In this document: piece by piece, positions 54,073-61,192 of the stretch
How the letters are laid out: the number at the start of each line of letters is the position of its first letter
Numbering within the stretch: position 1 is the stretch's first letter
DNA from: DASXTK01 sp050744325
Lineage (GTDB): Bacteria; Actinomycetota; Acidimicrobiia; Acidimicrobiales; VFJN01
Length of the DNA: 64,000 nt
Reading direction: 5' to 3'
Assembly (NCBI GenBank): GCA_050744325.1
Contig: JBOGHK010000086.1
Span: 47,718 to 111,717 of the forward strand
The notes under the pieces: model-generated
What the model was told of the DNA's origin: nothing
What the model saw: the letters and a program-made list of their open reading frames with translations, nothing else
Databases searched by the model: none
Position numbers and translations under genes: made by a program

Positions 54073-55320
54073 ATGACCGAGACCGACGCCTTGGATGACG
54101 ACCTCGACGTCTTCGAACGGTTCAACCGCGCCATGGGCCAAGGAGTGGTGACCGACCCCTATCCGAGCTTTGCCACACTGCGTGCCGATCACGTGGTCCC
54201 CATGGACCTTCGCTACCATATGGGCCGTCACGACGATGAAGGTGACGTCGACGTCGCCTTGCCGGTCGTGCTCACTGCGGCGAGCTTCGAGGCTGTTCAC
54301 GAGGTCTTGAGGGACGGCACCCGGTTCTCGTCCGCCGGCTACGCCGACGTGATGGGCCCGGTGATGGGGCGGACCATCCTGCAGATGGACGAGCCCGAGC
54401 ACCAGAGCTACCGCCGTCTCATCCTCCAGGCGTTCACCCGTCGAGCGATGGAGCGGTGGGAGGTCGAGCTGGTGCGGCCGATCGTCGACCGGCACCTCGA
54501 CGCCGTCCTTGCCGCCAGCGAGGATCGAGCCGAGCTGGTCCGCCAGTTCACCTTCCCCTTCCCCCTCGACGTCATCGCCGGGCTGTTCGCCCTCCCGGAG
54601 GACCAACACTGGCGATTCCACCGCCTGGCGGTGGCCGTGATCAGCGTCAGCGTTGACGCCGAAGGCGCACTGCGGGCATCGCAGGAGTTGGCCGACCTGC
54701 TGCTGCCCCTCATCGACGAGCGACGCGGTGCTCCGGGTGACGACCTGATCAGCCTGCTGGCCCACGCCGAACACGAGGGGCAGCGGCTCACCGACGACGA
54801 GATCCTGGCGTTCTGTCGCCTCCTGTTGCCGGCCGGGGCTGAGACCACCTACCGGTCGTCGAGCAACCTGCTGGTCGGGCTGCTCACCCACCCCGACCAG
54901 CTCGATGCCGTGCGGAGCGACCGACGCCTCATACCGCAGGCCATCGAGGAGGGCCTGCGATGGGAGCCCCCGTTGCTGACCATCATGCGGACTGCGGCGG
55001 TCGACACCGAAGTCTGCGGCGTACCCATCCCGCAGGGTGCCGTCATCGTGGTCAACCTGGGTGCGGCCAACCGCGACGATCGCCGGTGGCACGATCCTGA
55101 GCGCTTCGACATCTTCCGGTCGCCACAGCCGCACGTCGCCTTCGCGAGTGGCCCCCACGTCTGTCTGGGGATGCACCTGTCCCGCCTCGAGACGCAGTGC
55201 GCATTGGAGGGGATGTTCGAGCGGCTGCCGAACCTTCGCCTCGACCCCGACGCCGAGCCGCCGGCGATCACCGGCCATACCTTCCGTTCACCGGCCGCGA
55301 TCCACGTGGTGTTCGGATGA
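54073..55320 (+). CDS. Cytochrome P450
   Basis: The 415-residue P450 has the I-helix oxygen-activation motif LPAGAETTYRS, the ExxR motif in EEGLRWEPP and the heme-binding FASGPHVCLGMHLSRLE (Cys364). It would hydroxylate a hydrophobic substrate using an external ferredoxin and reductase, neither of which is in the window. ATG 54073 has GGAGG 8 nt upstream (GTG 54064 is possible). It is followed with an ATGA overlap by a SnoaL-like protein. Hydroxylation could create the group that later enzymes oxidise. Confidence 0.94.
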   Translation: MTETDALDDDLDVFERFNRAMGQGVVTDPYPSFATLRADHVVPMDLRYHMGRHDDEGDVDVALPVVLTAASFEAVHEVLRDGTRFSSAGYADVMGPVMGRTILQMDEPEHQSYRRLILQAFTRRAMERWEVELVRPIVDRHLDAVLAASEDRAELVRQFTFPFPLDVIAGLFALPEDQHWRFHRLAVAVISVSVDAEGALRASQELADLLLPLIDERRGAPGDDLISLLAHAEHEGQRLTDDEILAFCRLLLPAGAETTYRSSSNLLVGLLTHPDQLDAVRSDRRLIPQAIEEGLRWEPPLLTIMRTAAVDTEVCGVPIPQGAVIVVNLGAANRDDRRWHDPERFDIFRSPQPHVAFASGPHVCLGMHLSRLETQCALEGMFERLPNLRLDPDAEPPAITGHTFRSPAAIHVVFG

Positions 55321-55751
55321 GCCAGGCCGGTCATGCTGGGTCGGTGGGCGACGACATCGAGACCGGCGGGACCAGCGACACCGATGCCATCCGCCGCACG
55401 ATGGCCCGCTACTGCCACGCTGTGGACGACGGGCGATTCGACGACCTCGTGGAACTGTTTACCCCCGAGGCCCTGTACCTCGCCCCGGGCGACCGCGGCC
55501 TGGTTGGACGAGCAGACATCCGAGCCTTCCTCGAGAAGGCCCAACCCCCGGAGCGGCGCGGCAAGCATGTGGGCTTCAACGCTGTCATCGAGGTCGACGG
55601 CGACACTGCGACGTCGACCAGTGACTTCGTCTTCCTGTCCCGGAACGGCGGCCGGGGTTGGAGCGTCGCGGTGGTAGGCCGTTACTACGACCGCTTCGCC
55701 CGTCAGGCTGACGACTGGCTGTTCTCGGAGCGCTCGATCAGCCTGCGCTGA
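55317..55751 (+). CDS. SnoaL/NTF2-like protein
   Basis: This 144-residue protein has the SnoaL-like NTF2 fold pattern: AIRRTMARYCHAVDDGRFDD, LVELFTPEALYLAP, RADIRAFLEKAQ and DDWLFSERSISLR at the end. Such proteins are dehydratases, isomerases or ligand binders, often next to oxygenases. The start overlaps the P450 stop (ATGA), so the two are translated together and probably act in sequence on one substrate. The reaction is not predictable. Confidence 0.82.
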   Translation: MSQAGHAGSVGDDIETGGTSDTDAIRRTMARYCHAVDDGRFDDLVELFTPEALYLAPGDRGLVGRADIRAFLEKAQPPERRGKHVGFNAVIEVDGDTATSTSDFVFLSRNGGRGWSVAVVGRYYDRFARQADDWLFSERSISLR

Positions 55752-55765
55752 TCCACGGCTTGCCG

Positions 55766-56026
55766 AGCCGGCCCCGGTGGGGTGGGGCGCTGCCTGGCGA
55801 TTCTCTTGTCAAGGCCTCCGCCTACGACATCGCCTGGTACGACGGTGCTCACAGCGCGACGTCGATGCGGTGGTCGTAGGTCCTGCAGTGGGGGACACAC
55901 GGGTGGCCTGTGTCCCTGGGGCAGATCATCCAGTGGTGGGACACCGTCACCCGGTACATGCGTACGGACCGGGGGGACGAAGCTCGGCCAACGCGATCCT
56001 CCGCGCGCTACGCCGAGGACGGGTAG
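55766..56026 (+). pseudogene. Possible decayed coding remnant
   Basis: In the 256-bp gap after the SnoaL-like gene one plus-strand frame is open from about 55766 to the stop at 56024-56026, interrupted only by TAG at 55877. It would read WGGALPGDSLVKASAYDIAW before that stop and QWGTHGWPVSLGQIIQWWDT after it. The peptides look protein-like (Trp, Tyr and Asp rich), but I do not recognise them, and no start codon is obvious. The 3' end overlaps the convergent ligase-like gene. It may be chance. Confidence 0.25.
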
Positions 56027-57612
56027 CCACCACCGCCGAATGCGGCATCCAGCGCGTCGTAGTCAATCGCTGGGCCGTTGCGCGGCATGGCGTCGGTGAA
56101 GCGCACGCTGCGCGGCTTCTTGTACGAGGCGATCAACGTCATGCAGTGCTCGATCAGCTCCTCCTCGGTGGCCTCGACGCCGTCGTGCAGCACCACGATC
56201 GCCCGCACGCTCTGGGTCCAGCGGGCGTCCGGGACGCCGATCACGCCGACGTCCCGCACCGCCGCATGCCGGTGGAGCGCCGCCTCGACCTCGGCGGGAT
56301 AGATGTTCTCGGCCGCGGACTTGATCAACCGGGTCTTCGGCCCGACCCACGTGATCGATCCGTCGTCCTCGCGGCGTCCGAGGTCGTTGGTGTGGTGCCA
56401 ACCATCGGCCTGGCGCGCCGCGGTCAACTCGGGCTGGCCGTGATAGCCGGTCATCATCGTCGGACCGCGCGCCACGATCTCGCCCACCGAGCCTGGCGGC
56501 ACCTCGTCGCCGTCCGGGCTCACGATGCGCACCTGCGCCAGCGGCCCCGGCCGACCCGACGACCCGGCCGCATCTCCGCCCCACGCGTTCAGGGTGAGCA
56601 TCCCCATGACCTCGGTCTGGCCGAACCCGGCTGGCCGCTTCGCCCAGGGGCTGTCGTCCACGGTGACCATCGCGTTCCACTCCGGACGACCGGGGAACGT
56701 CCGCAGCGACGACAGGTCGTAGGCCCCGTCCCGGTTCAGCTCCGTGATCTGCTCGATGGTAGGTCCCATCAGGAATGCCCCGGTGCAGCGCTCGGTCGCT
56801 ATCAGTCGGCAGATCTCGTCGGCGTCGACCCGGCGGACGAAGACGTTCGTGCCCCCGAAGTGCAGCGTCGCCAACGTCGTCATCAGCGTCGCGACGTGGA
56901 ACAGCGGCCCGGAGTTGAGGAACACGTAGTCCGAGTCGATGCGCTGCAGGTTGCCCATCACCAGGTCCTGCACCAGCACCGCGGTGTGGCTCAGGCACGC
57001 ACCGGCGGGCCGGCCCGAGAACGCCGCCGTGTAGAGCATCAGCACGGGCGTCGACGGGTCGATGGCCAGGTCGGGGTCGGACCTGTCGCCCGAGGCGAGG
57101 AACCCCTCGTACCCGTCGGCGTCGGCGGCCGCGTCGCCCGCCGCCGCGGCCGCCGCGTCGCTCGCCCCAGCAGCCGCTGTGTCGTGCTGCAGCCAGAGCA
57201 CGTCCCCGGTGGATGCGGACGCGGTGACGCGATCGCGCGCGGCACGAACCGTGGCGCCGATCTCGTCCTCCTGCCAGACCACCACCCGTGGCATGCAGTC
57301 CTCGATCACGACAGCCATCTCGTCCGCCGACTGGCGCCAGTTCGCAGGGCACAGGATCGCGCCGACCTTCGCCGCGGCGAGCAACAGCTCCAACACCCGG
57401 AACGAGTTCTGGCCGAGCCAGAGGACCCGGTCGCCGCCCGTGACCCCCGCCGCCGACAAGGCGTGGGCCAGCTGGTTGACCCGGTCGTCGAGCTCGACGT
57501 AGCTCAGCCGGACGTCGCCGTCCACGACCGCCGTGCGGGTCGGGTAGCTGCGCCGGCTCTCGCGGGCGACGTCGCCCAGGGTGAACCAGTGCAACCGAGC
57601 GAACTCTGACAT
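56008..57612 (-). CDS. AMP-binding (FadD-like) protein with altered catalytic motifs
   Basis: The 534-residue protein has the ANL fold (WFTLGDVARESRRSYPTRTA, NSGPLFHVATLMTTLATLHF, GFGQTEVMGMLTLNAWGG, HHTNDLGRREDDGSITWVGP). The P-loop reads LYTAAFSGRPAGACLSH, without the usual TSGTTGxPK lysine, and the C-terminal catalytic lysine region reads PRNGPAIDYDAL, with no lysine. Adenylation ability is therefore doubtful. An Ala-rich insert lies near residues 172-190. The ATG at 57612 lies inside operator site 10, so the transcript must be leaderless or nearly so. Confidence 0.85.
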   Translation of the reverse strand: MSEFARLHWFTLGDVARESRRSYPTRTAVVDGDVRLSYVELDDRVNQLAHALSAAGVTGGDRVLWLGQNSFRVLELLLAAAKVGAILCPANWRQSADEMAVVIEDCMPRVVVWQEDEIGATVRAARDRVTASASTGDVLWLQHDTAAAGASDAAAAAAGDAAADADGYEGFLASGDRSDPDLAIDPSTPVLMLYTAAFSGRPAGACLSHTAVLVQDLVMGNLQRIDSDYVFLNSGPLFHVATLMTTLATLHFGGTNVFVRRVDADEICRLIATERCTGAFLMGPTIEQITELNRDGAYDLSSLRTFPGRPEWNAMVTVDDSPWAKRPAGFGQTEVMGMLTLNAWGGDAAGSSGRPGPLAQVRIVSPDGDEVPPGSVGEIVARGPTMMTGYHGQPELTAARQADGWHHTNDLGRREDDGSITWVGPKTRLIKSAAENIYPAEVEAALHRHAAVRDVGVIGVPDARWTQSVRAIVVLHDGVEATEEELIEHCMTLIASYKKPRSVRFTDAMPRNGPAIDYDALDAAFGGGGYPSSA

Positions 57613-57620
57613 AGGCGTCA
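57607..57620. promoter_or_regulatory. TetR-type operator, site 10
   Basis: TGACATAGGCGTCA contains the ligase-like gene's ATG (minus-strand reading, 57612-57610). A repressor bound here would cover the transcription and translation start together. The upstream dehydrogenase gene ends 27 bp away. Confidence 0.78.
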
Positions 57621-57646
57621 CAGTAGGTGGATCGTTCTGGTCGCGC

Positions 57647-58657
57647 TCAGCCTCGGATGCCGCGCCCAGCGCGACCCGAAGGTCCTTGCAGCACCTCGGG
57701 GTTGAGGACGTTCCGGGGACGCTCGCCGCGGACCAGCCGAACCAGGCCATCCACGATCATCGCCGTGTGGTTGGTCTCGGCGTCGTAGGTCGCGCCGCCG
57801 ATGTGGGGGGTGAGCACCACGTTGTCCAGGTCGGTCAGCGGGTGGTCGGGCGGCAGCCTCTCGCCGTCGAAGTGGTCGAGCGCGGCCGCGCCCAGGTGAC
57901 CCGACCGCAGTGCGGCAGTCAGGGCGTCCAGGTCGTGCAGTGCGGCGCGGGCGGTGTTGAGGAACACGGCGCCCTCGCGCATCCGGGCGAACAGATCGGC
58001 GTCGAACAGACCGACGGTCTCGGGTGTGACCGTCGCATGCAACGACACCACGTCGGCCTCGCGCGCCAGGTCGTCCAGGTCGTGAGTGGCGTCGGGCATA
58101 TACGGATCGGCGGCGATCACCCGCATCCCCAACCCTTCCAGCCGCCATCTGACCGCCCGCCCGACGGCGCCCAGACCCACCAGGCCTGCCGTCCGCCCTG
58201 CGATGCCCCAGGCCCGGAAGCGCTGGTAGGGGAGCGTGCCGTCGCGGAACACCTGGTTGGTGCGGACGTCGCGGTCGGCCCGCACGATGCCGCGGGTCAC
58301 CGCCAGCAGCAGTCCGACGGTCAGCTCGGCCACACCGTCGGCGTTCCGTCCGGGCGCGTGCAGCACCGGGATGCCCCGCGCGGTCGCGCCCGCGACGTCG
58401 ACGTTGTCGGGGTTGCCGCGGGCGGCCCCGATCGCGACGAGCGGCAGCTCGAGCACGGGGCCGGCGCAGCGGTCGGCTTCGCAGATGACGACGTCGGCAT
58501 GCTCGGCGGCGATGCGCTCGGCGAGCCCTTTAGCGTCGTAGAGGCGGATCGGGTCGTGGGCGAGCCAGGGATCCTCCACGAGGTCGGCGATCTCCTCCAA
58601 CTCGGCGAGCGCCGGGCCGCGCAGTGGCGCGGTGGAGAGGACTCGCAGGCGGCCCAC
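57647..58657 (-). CDS. D-2-hydroxyacid dehydrogenase (NAD-dependent)
   Basis: This 336-residue protein has the Rossmann motif GLVGLGAVGRAVRWRLEGLG, NTARAALHDLDALTAAL with the catalytic Arg, the Glu in DHFDGERLPPDHPL and the His in VLTPHIGGATYDAE. It would interconvert a 2-hydroxy acid and a 2-oxo acid with NAD(H). GTG 58657 is 15 bp from operator site 11. It lies 34 bp upstream of the ligase-like gene, which has its own operator. Confidence 0.9.
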   Translation of the reverse strand: MGRLRVLSTAPLRGPALAELEEIADLVEDPWLAHDPIRLYDAKGLAERIAAEHADVVICEADRCAGPVLELPLVAIGAARGNPDNVDVAGATARGIPVLHAPGRNADGVAELTVGLLLAVTRGIVRADRDVRTNQVFRDGTLPYQRFRAWGIAGRTAGLVGLGAVGRAVRWRLEGLGMRVIAADPYMPDATHDLDDLAREADVVSLHATVTPETVGLFDADLFARMREGAVFLNTARAALHDLDALTAALRSGHLGAAALDHFDGERLPPDHPLTDLDNVVLTPHIGGATYDAETNHTAMIVDGLVRLVRGERPRNVLNPEVLQGPSGRAGRGIRG

Positions 58658-58672
58658 GGCCGGACGTTACCC

Positions 58673-58686
58673 TGACGCCCGCGTCA
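58673..58686. promoter_or_regulatory. TetR-type operator, site 11
   Basis: TGACGCCCGCGTCA has the most extended symmetry of the set: 9-bp arms ACCCTGACG and CGTCAGGGT with a 4-bp centre (58669-58690). It lies between the divergent hydroxyacid dehydrogenase (start 58657) and TetR 2 (start 58760) genes. Confidence 0.82.
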
Positions 58687-58759
58687 GGGTCGGATGATCG
58701 GACGCCGAACGGCCGGTCGGTAGGATCGGTCGGCGCACCAGGTTCCGGCGCGAGGGAGT

Positions 58760-59389
58760 GTGGTGGTGGCCCAGCAGATCGAGGAGGAGCGGTCGACGGG
58801 CCGGCCAGCGTCCGAGCGCCGCCTGCGCGCCCAGGGCCGGCGCACGTTGGCCAAGCTGCTCGATGCCGGGCTCCAGGTCTTCGGCGACCGCGGCTACCAC
58901 TCCGCCCGCGTCGACGACATCGTGCGGCTGGCCGAGACCTCGCACGGCACGTTCTACCTGTACTTCTCCAACAAGGAAGACCTCCTGCGTGCGCTCGCGC
59001 GCGAGTGCGCAGTCGAGATGCAGAGCCTGGCCGACGCGCTCGGCGAGGTGACCCGCGACGATGCCGGCTGGCGCGAGCTACGCGAGTGGGTCGAGGGGTT
59101 CTACCGCACCTACACCCGCTACGGAGCGGTGATCCGGGTGTGGATGGAGGACCAGGTCGCCGACACCGATCTCGTGCGCATGGGCACCGAGGCGTTCGCC
59201 TCGCTGGCGTCGACGCTCGGCAAGCGCATGGCCGGACGACGGCGCCGCTCGCGCCGCGACCTGGCGCCGGTGCTGCTCATCGCGATGGTCGAGCGGTTCA
59301 CCTACTTCGTCTCGTCCCGCGGCCTCCCCACCGACGAGGACAAGATGCTCGACGACCTCACGACACTGGTGCAGCGGGGCTTCTTCTAG
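58760..59389 (+). CDS. TetR-family regulator 2 of the island
   Basis: A 209-residue TetR protein with helix-turn-helix YHSARVDDIVRLAETSHGTF then YLYFSNKEDLLRALA (about residues 46-80), matching TetR 1 through the recognition helix. The ligand domain diverges (DAGWRELREWVEGFYRTYTR), so the two may answer to different inducers at shared operators. Start GTG 58760, 58763 or 58766 after GAGGGAG. Operator site 11, with the most extended symmetry of the set, lies upstream. Its 3' end overlaps the convergent DUF35 gene by 32 bp. Confidence 0.9.
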   Translation: MVVAQQIEEERSTGRPASERRLRAQGRRTLAKLLDAGLQVFGDRGYHSARVDDIVRLAETSHGTFYLYFSNKEDLLRALARECAVEMQSLADALGEVTRDDAGWRELREWVEGFYRTYTRYGAVIRVWMEDQVADTDLVRMGTEAFASLASTLGKRMAGRRRRSRRDLAPVLLIAMVERFTYFVSSRGLPTDEDKMLDDLTTLVQRGFF

Positions 59390-59867
59390 TGCCGCGACCG
59401 CCGGTGCCGGTGAGAACCCACTGCGGCAGCCAGACATCGGCGGCCACCCTGGTGAACACCACCGACACCTCGGCGCCGACGGCCAGTGCGGCCGGGTCGA
59501 CGGAGTCCAACCTGGCACCCGCGTGGGCGACGACGTTGCCCACCAGCCGGATGCCGGGGTCCTCCACAAGCTCGACCACCACCACGTTGTAGGGCGCCTC
59601 GGCCGCGTAGTCCGGGAGCAACGGGGGATGGGCGACGACGAACGACCAGATGCGAGCCCGCCCGGACATCGCGTCCCAGCGGACCGCGGTCGAGCGGCAC
59701 CGCGGGCACCCGACCCGGGGCGGCATGCGGCGGGCACCGCACCGGCCGCACGCCTGGATCCGCAGCTCACCAGCGGCGGTCCCGGCCCAGAACCCGTCGC
59801 CGACCGGGTCGTCCACGTCGGGCAGCACGAACCCGTCCCGCCGGCCGAGGTGGCCGAGGTCGCCCAT
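59358..59867 (-). CDS. DUF35 OB-fold zinc-ribbon protein
   Basis: The 169-residue protein has FWAGTAAGELRIQACGRCGA starting a zinc ribbon whose second cysteine pair is in VGCPRCRS, then an OB fold ending SVVFTRVAADVWLPQWVLTG. Its upstream neighbour is an Ltp-type thiolase-like gene, the usual partner in two-component aldolases. The ATG at 59867 follows a tandem-repeat leader rich in GGGG/GGAG. The last 32 bp overlap the convergent TetR 2 gene. Confidence 0.88.
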   Translation of the reverse strand: MGDLGHLGRRDGFVLPDVDDPVGDGFWAGTAAGELRIQACGRCGARRMPPRVGCPRCRSTAVRWDAMSGRARIWSFVVAHPPLLPDYAAEAPYNVVVVELVEDPGIRLVGNVVAHAGARLDSVDPAALAVGAEVSVVFTRVAADVWLPQWVLTGTGGRGTRRSPAAPVS

Positions 59868-59908
59868 CAGCCCATCACCCCTTCAGCTCCTCACCCTTCA
59901 GCCCCTCA
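59868..59908 (-). repeat. Tandem repeat in the DUF35 leader
   Basis: On the minus strand, starting at the thiolase-like gene's TGA, the sequence is TGAGGGGCTGAAGGG, then TGAGGAGCTGAAGGGG, then TGATGGGCTG directly before ATG. The 15-16-bp unit occurs twice and partly a third time, and each carries a Shine-Dalgarno-like GGAG or GGGG. It may tune translation of the DUF35 gene relative to its partner. Confidence 0.6.
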
Positions 59909-61072
59909 TCGGTCGGCCCGCAACAGCAGCGCGCTGGTCGGTGCGCCCTCGCCGCTGGTGACCAGGCAGGTCTCCGCATCGTCGACCTGCGAGGTCGAGG
60001 TGCCTCGCAGCTGCCGCACCCCTTCGACGACCAGGTTGAACCCGTGGACGTAGGCCTCGGACAGCCCGCCGCCGCTGGTGTTGGCGGGTAGGCGTCCTCC
60101 CGGGGCGAGCGTGCCGTCTTCGACGAACGCCGCGGCCTCGCCCGGTGGGCAGAGCCGGTATCCCTCCAGCGAGAGCAGGACCAGCGGTGTGAACGCGTCG
60201 TAGAGCTGCACGACGTCGAGGTCGCCGGGCTCGAAGGCGGCCTCACGCCACAGTGCCTCGGCGCAGACCCACGACGGGCCGCGCAGCGGATCGTCGCCGA
60301 AGTAGTTGGTCATCGTCTGGTACTGGCGGGGCAGCGCCTGCGCGTAGGCGTGGACCAGCACAGGGGGGCGGGGCAGGTCGCGGGCGCGCTCGGCGGTGAC
60401 GACCACCACAGCGCCCGCGCCGTCGGACTCCAGGCAGCAGTCGAACAGGCACAGCGGCTCGGACACCCACCGGGCCGCGAGGTACTGTTCGCGGTCGAGC
60501 GACCGGTCGTGCATCATCGCGGCGGGGTTGCGGTTGGCGTGCTGGCGCACAGCGAGGGCCACGTTGGCCAGGTCGTCACGGGTCCAGCCCCACTGGTGCA
60601 TCGCCCGCCGGGCCAGCATGGCGACCTCGTCGGCCGGTCGCAGCAGCCCCCACGGGCGGGTGAAGGCTCGGTCGCCCCGCAGCCGGGCGGGGGTGTTGGC
60701 CCACGGCCGGGACGCCGCAGCTCCCCGCTTGCGCGACCGCCAGGCGACGGCCACCCGGCAGCGCCCGGTCGCGACCGCCAGCGCTGCATGGCCGACGACC
60801 GCGCCGCCCGCGCCGCCGCCATAGCCGACCTGCGCGAAGAACGTGATGTCGCCGAGACCGAGGTTGCGGGCGATTTCGACCTCGTCGGTGGTCTCGAGCG
60901 TGTACGAGCACAACCCGTCGACGTCGCCAGGATCGAGCCCGGCGTCGTCGAGCGCGGCACCGATCGCCTCCAGGGCGAGCTCGGTCTCCGACTGTTGGTG
61001 TGCGCGGGCGAACGCCGTCTGGCCGATCCCGGCGATCGCCGTCCGGTCCCGCAGCGCGCTCTCGGCGACCAC
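59906..61072 (-). CDS. Ltp2-type thiolase-like aldolase
   Basis: The 388-residue protein has the Ltp thiolase-like fold (TAIAGIGQTAFARAHQQSET, GDLDVVQLYDAFTPLVLLSL) and NTSGGGLSEAYVHGFNLVVE where true thiolases have the GHP motif. This is the pattern of Ltp2-like retro-aldolases, which with DUF35 cut beta-hydroxyacyl-CoA side chains. The DUF35 gene is 38 bp downstream, matching the two-component arrangement; the fused version is at 16574. GTG 61072, 120 bp after the ADP-forming synthetase stop. Confidence 0.9.
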   Translation of the reverse strand: MVAESALRDRTAIAGIGQTAFARAHQQSETELALEAIGAALDDAGLDPGDVDGLCSYTLETTDEVEIARNLGLGDITFFAQVGYGGGAGGAVVGHAALAVATGRCRVAVAWRSRKRGAAASRPWANTPARLRGDRAFTRPWGLLRPADEVAMLARRAMHQWGWTRDDLANVALAVRQHANRNPAAMMHDRSLDREQYLAARWVSEPLCLFDCCLESDGAGAVVVVTAERARDLPRPPVLVHAYAQALPRQYQTMTNYFGDDPLRGPSWVCAEALWREAAFEPGDLDVVQLYDAFTPLVLLSLEGYRLCPPGEAAAFVEDGTLAPGGRLPANTSGGGLSEAYVHGFNLVVEGVRQLRGTSTSQVDDAETCLVTSGEGAPTSALLLRADR

Positions 61073-61192
61073 GTCACCCGCCTCCCGGCGCGGTGACCCG
61101 TCGATCCTCGTGCGGCCCCAGCGGGCGGCATTGCTGGCGGGCGTGTCGGCGGCGGAGGTCGGTGGCCACGGAACCCGGTCCTCGACAACCGA

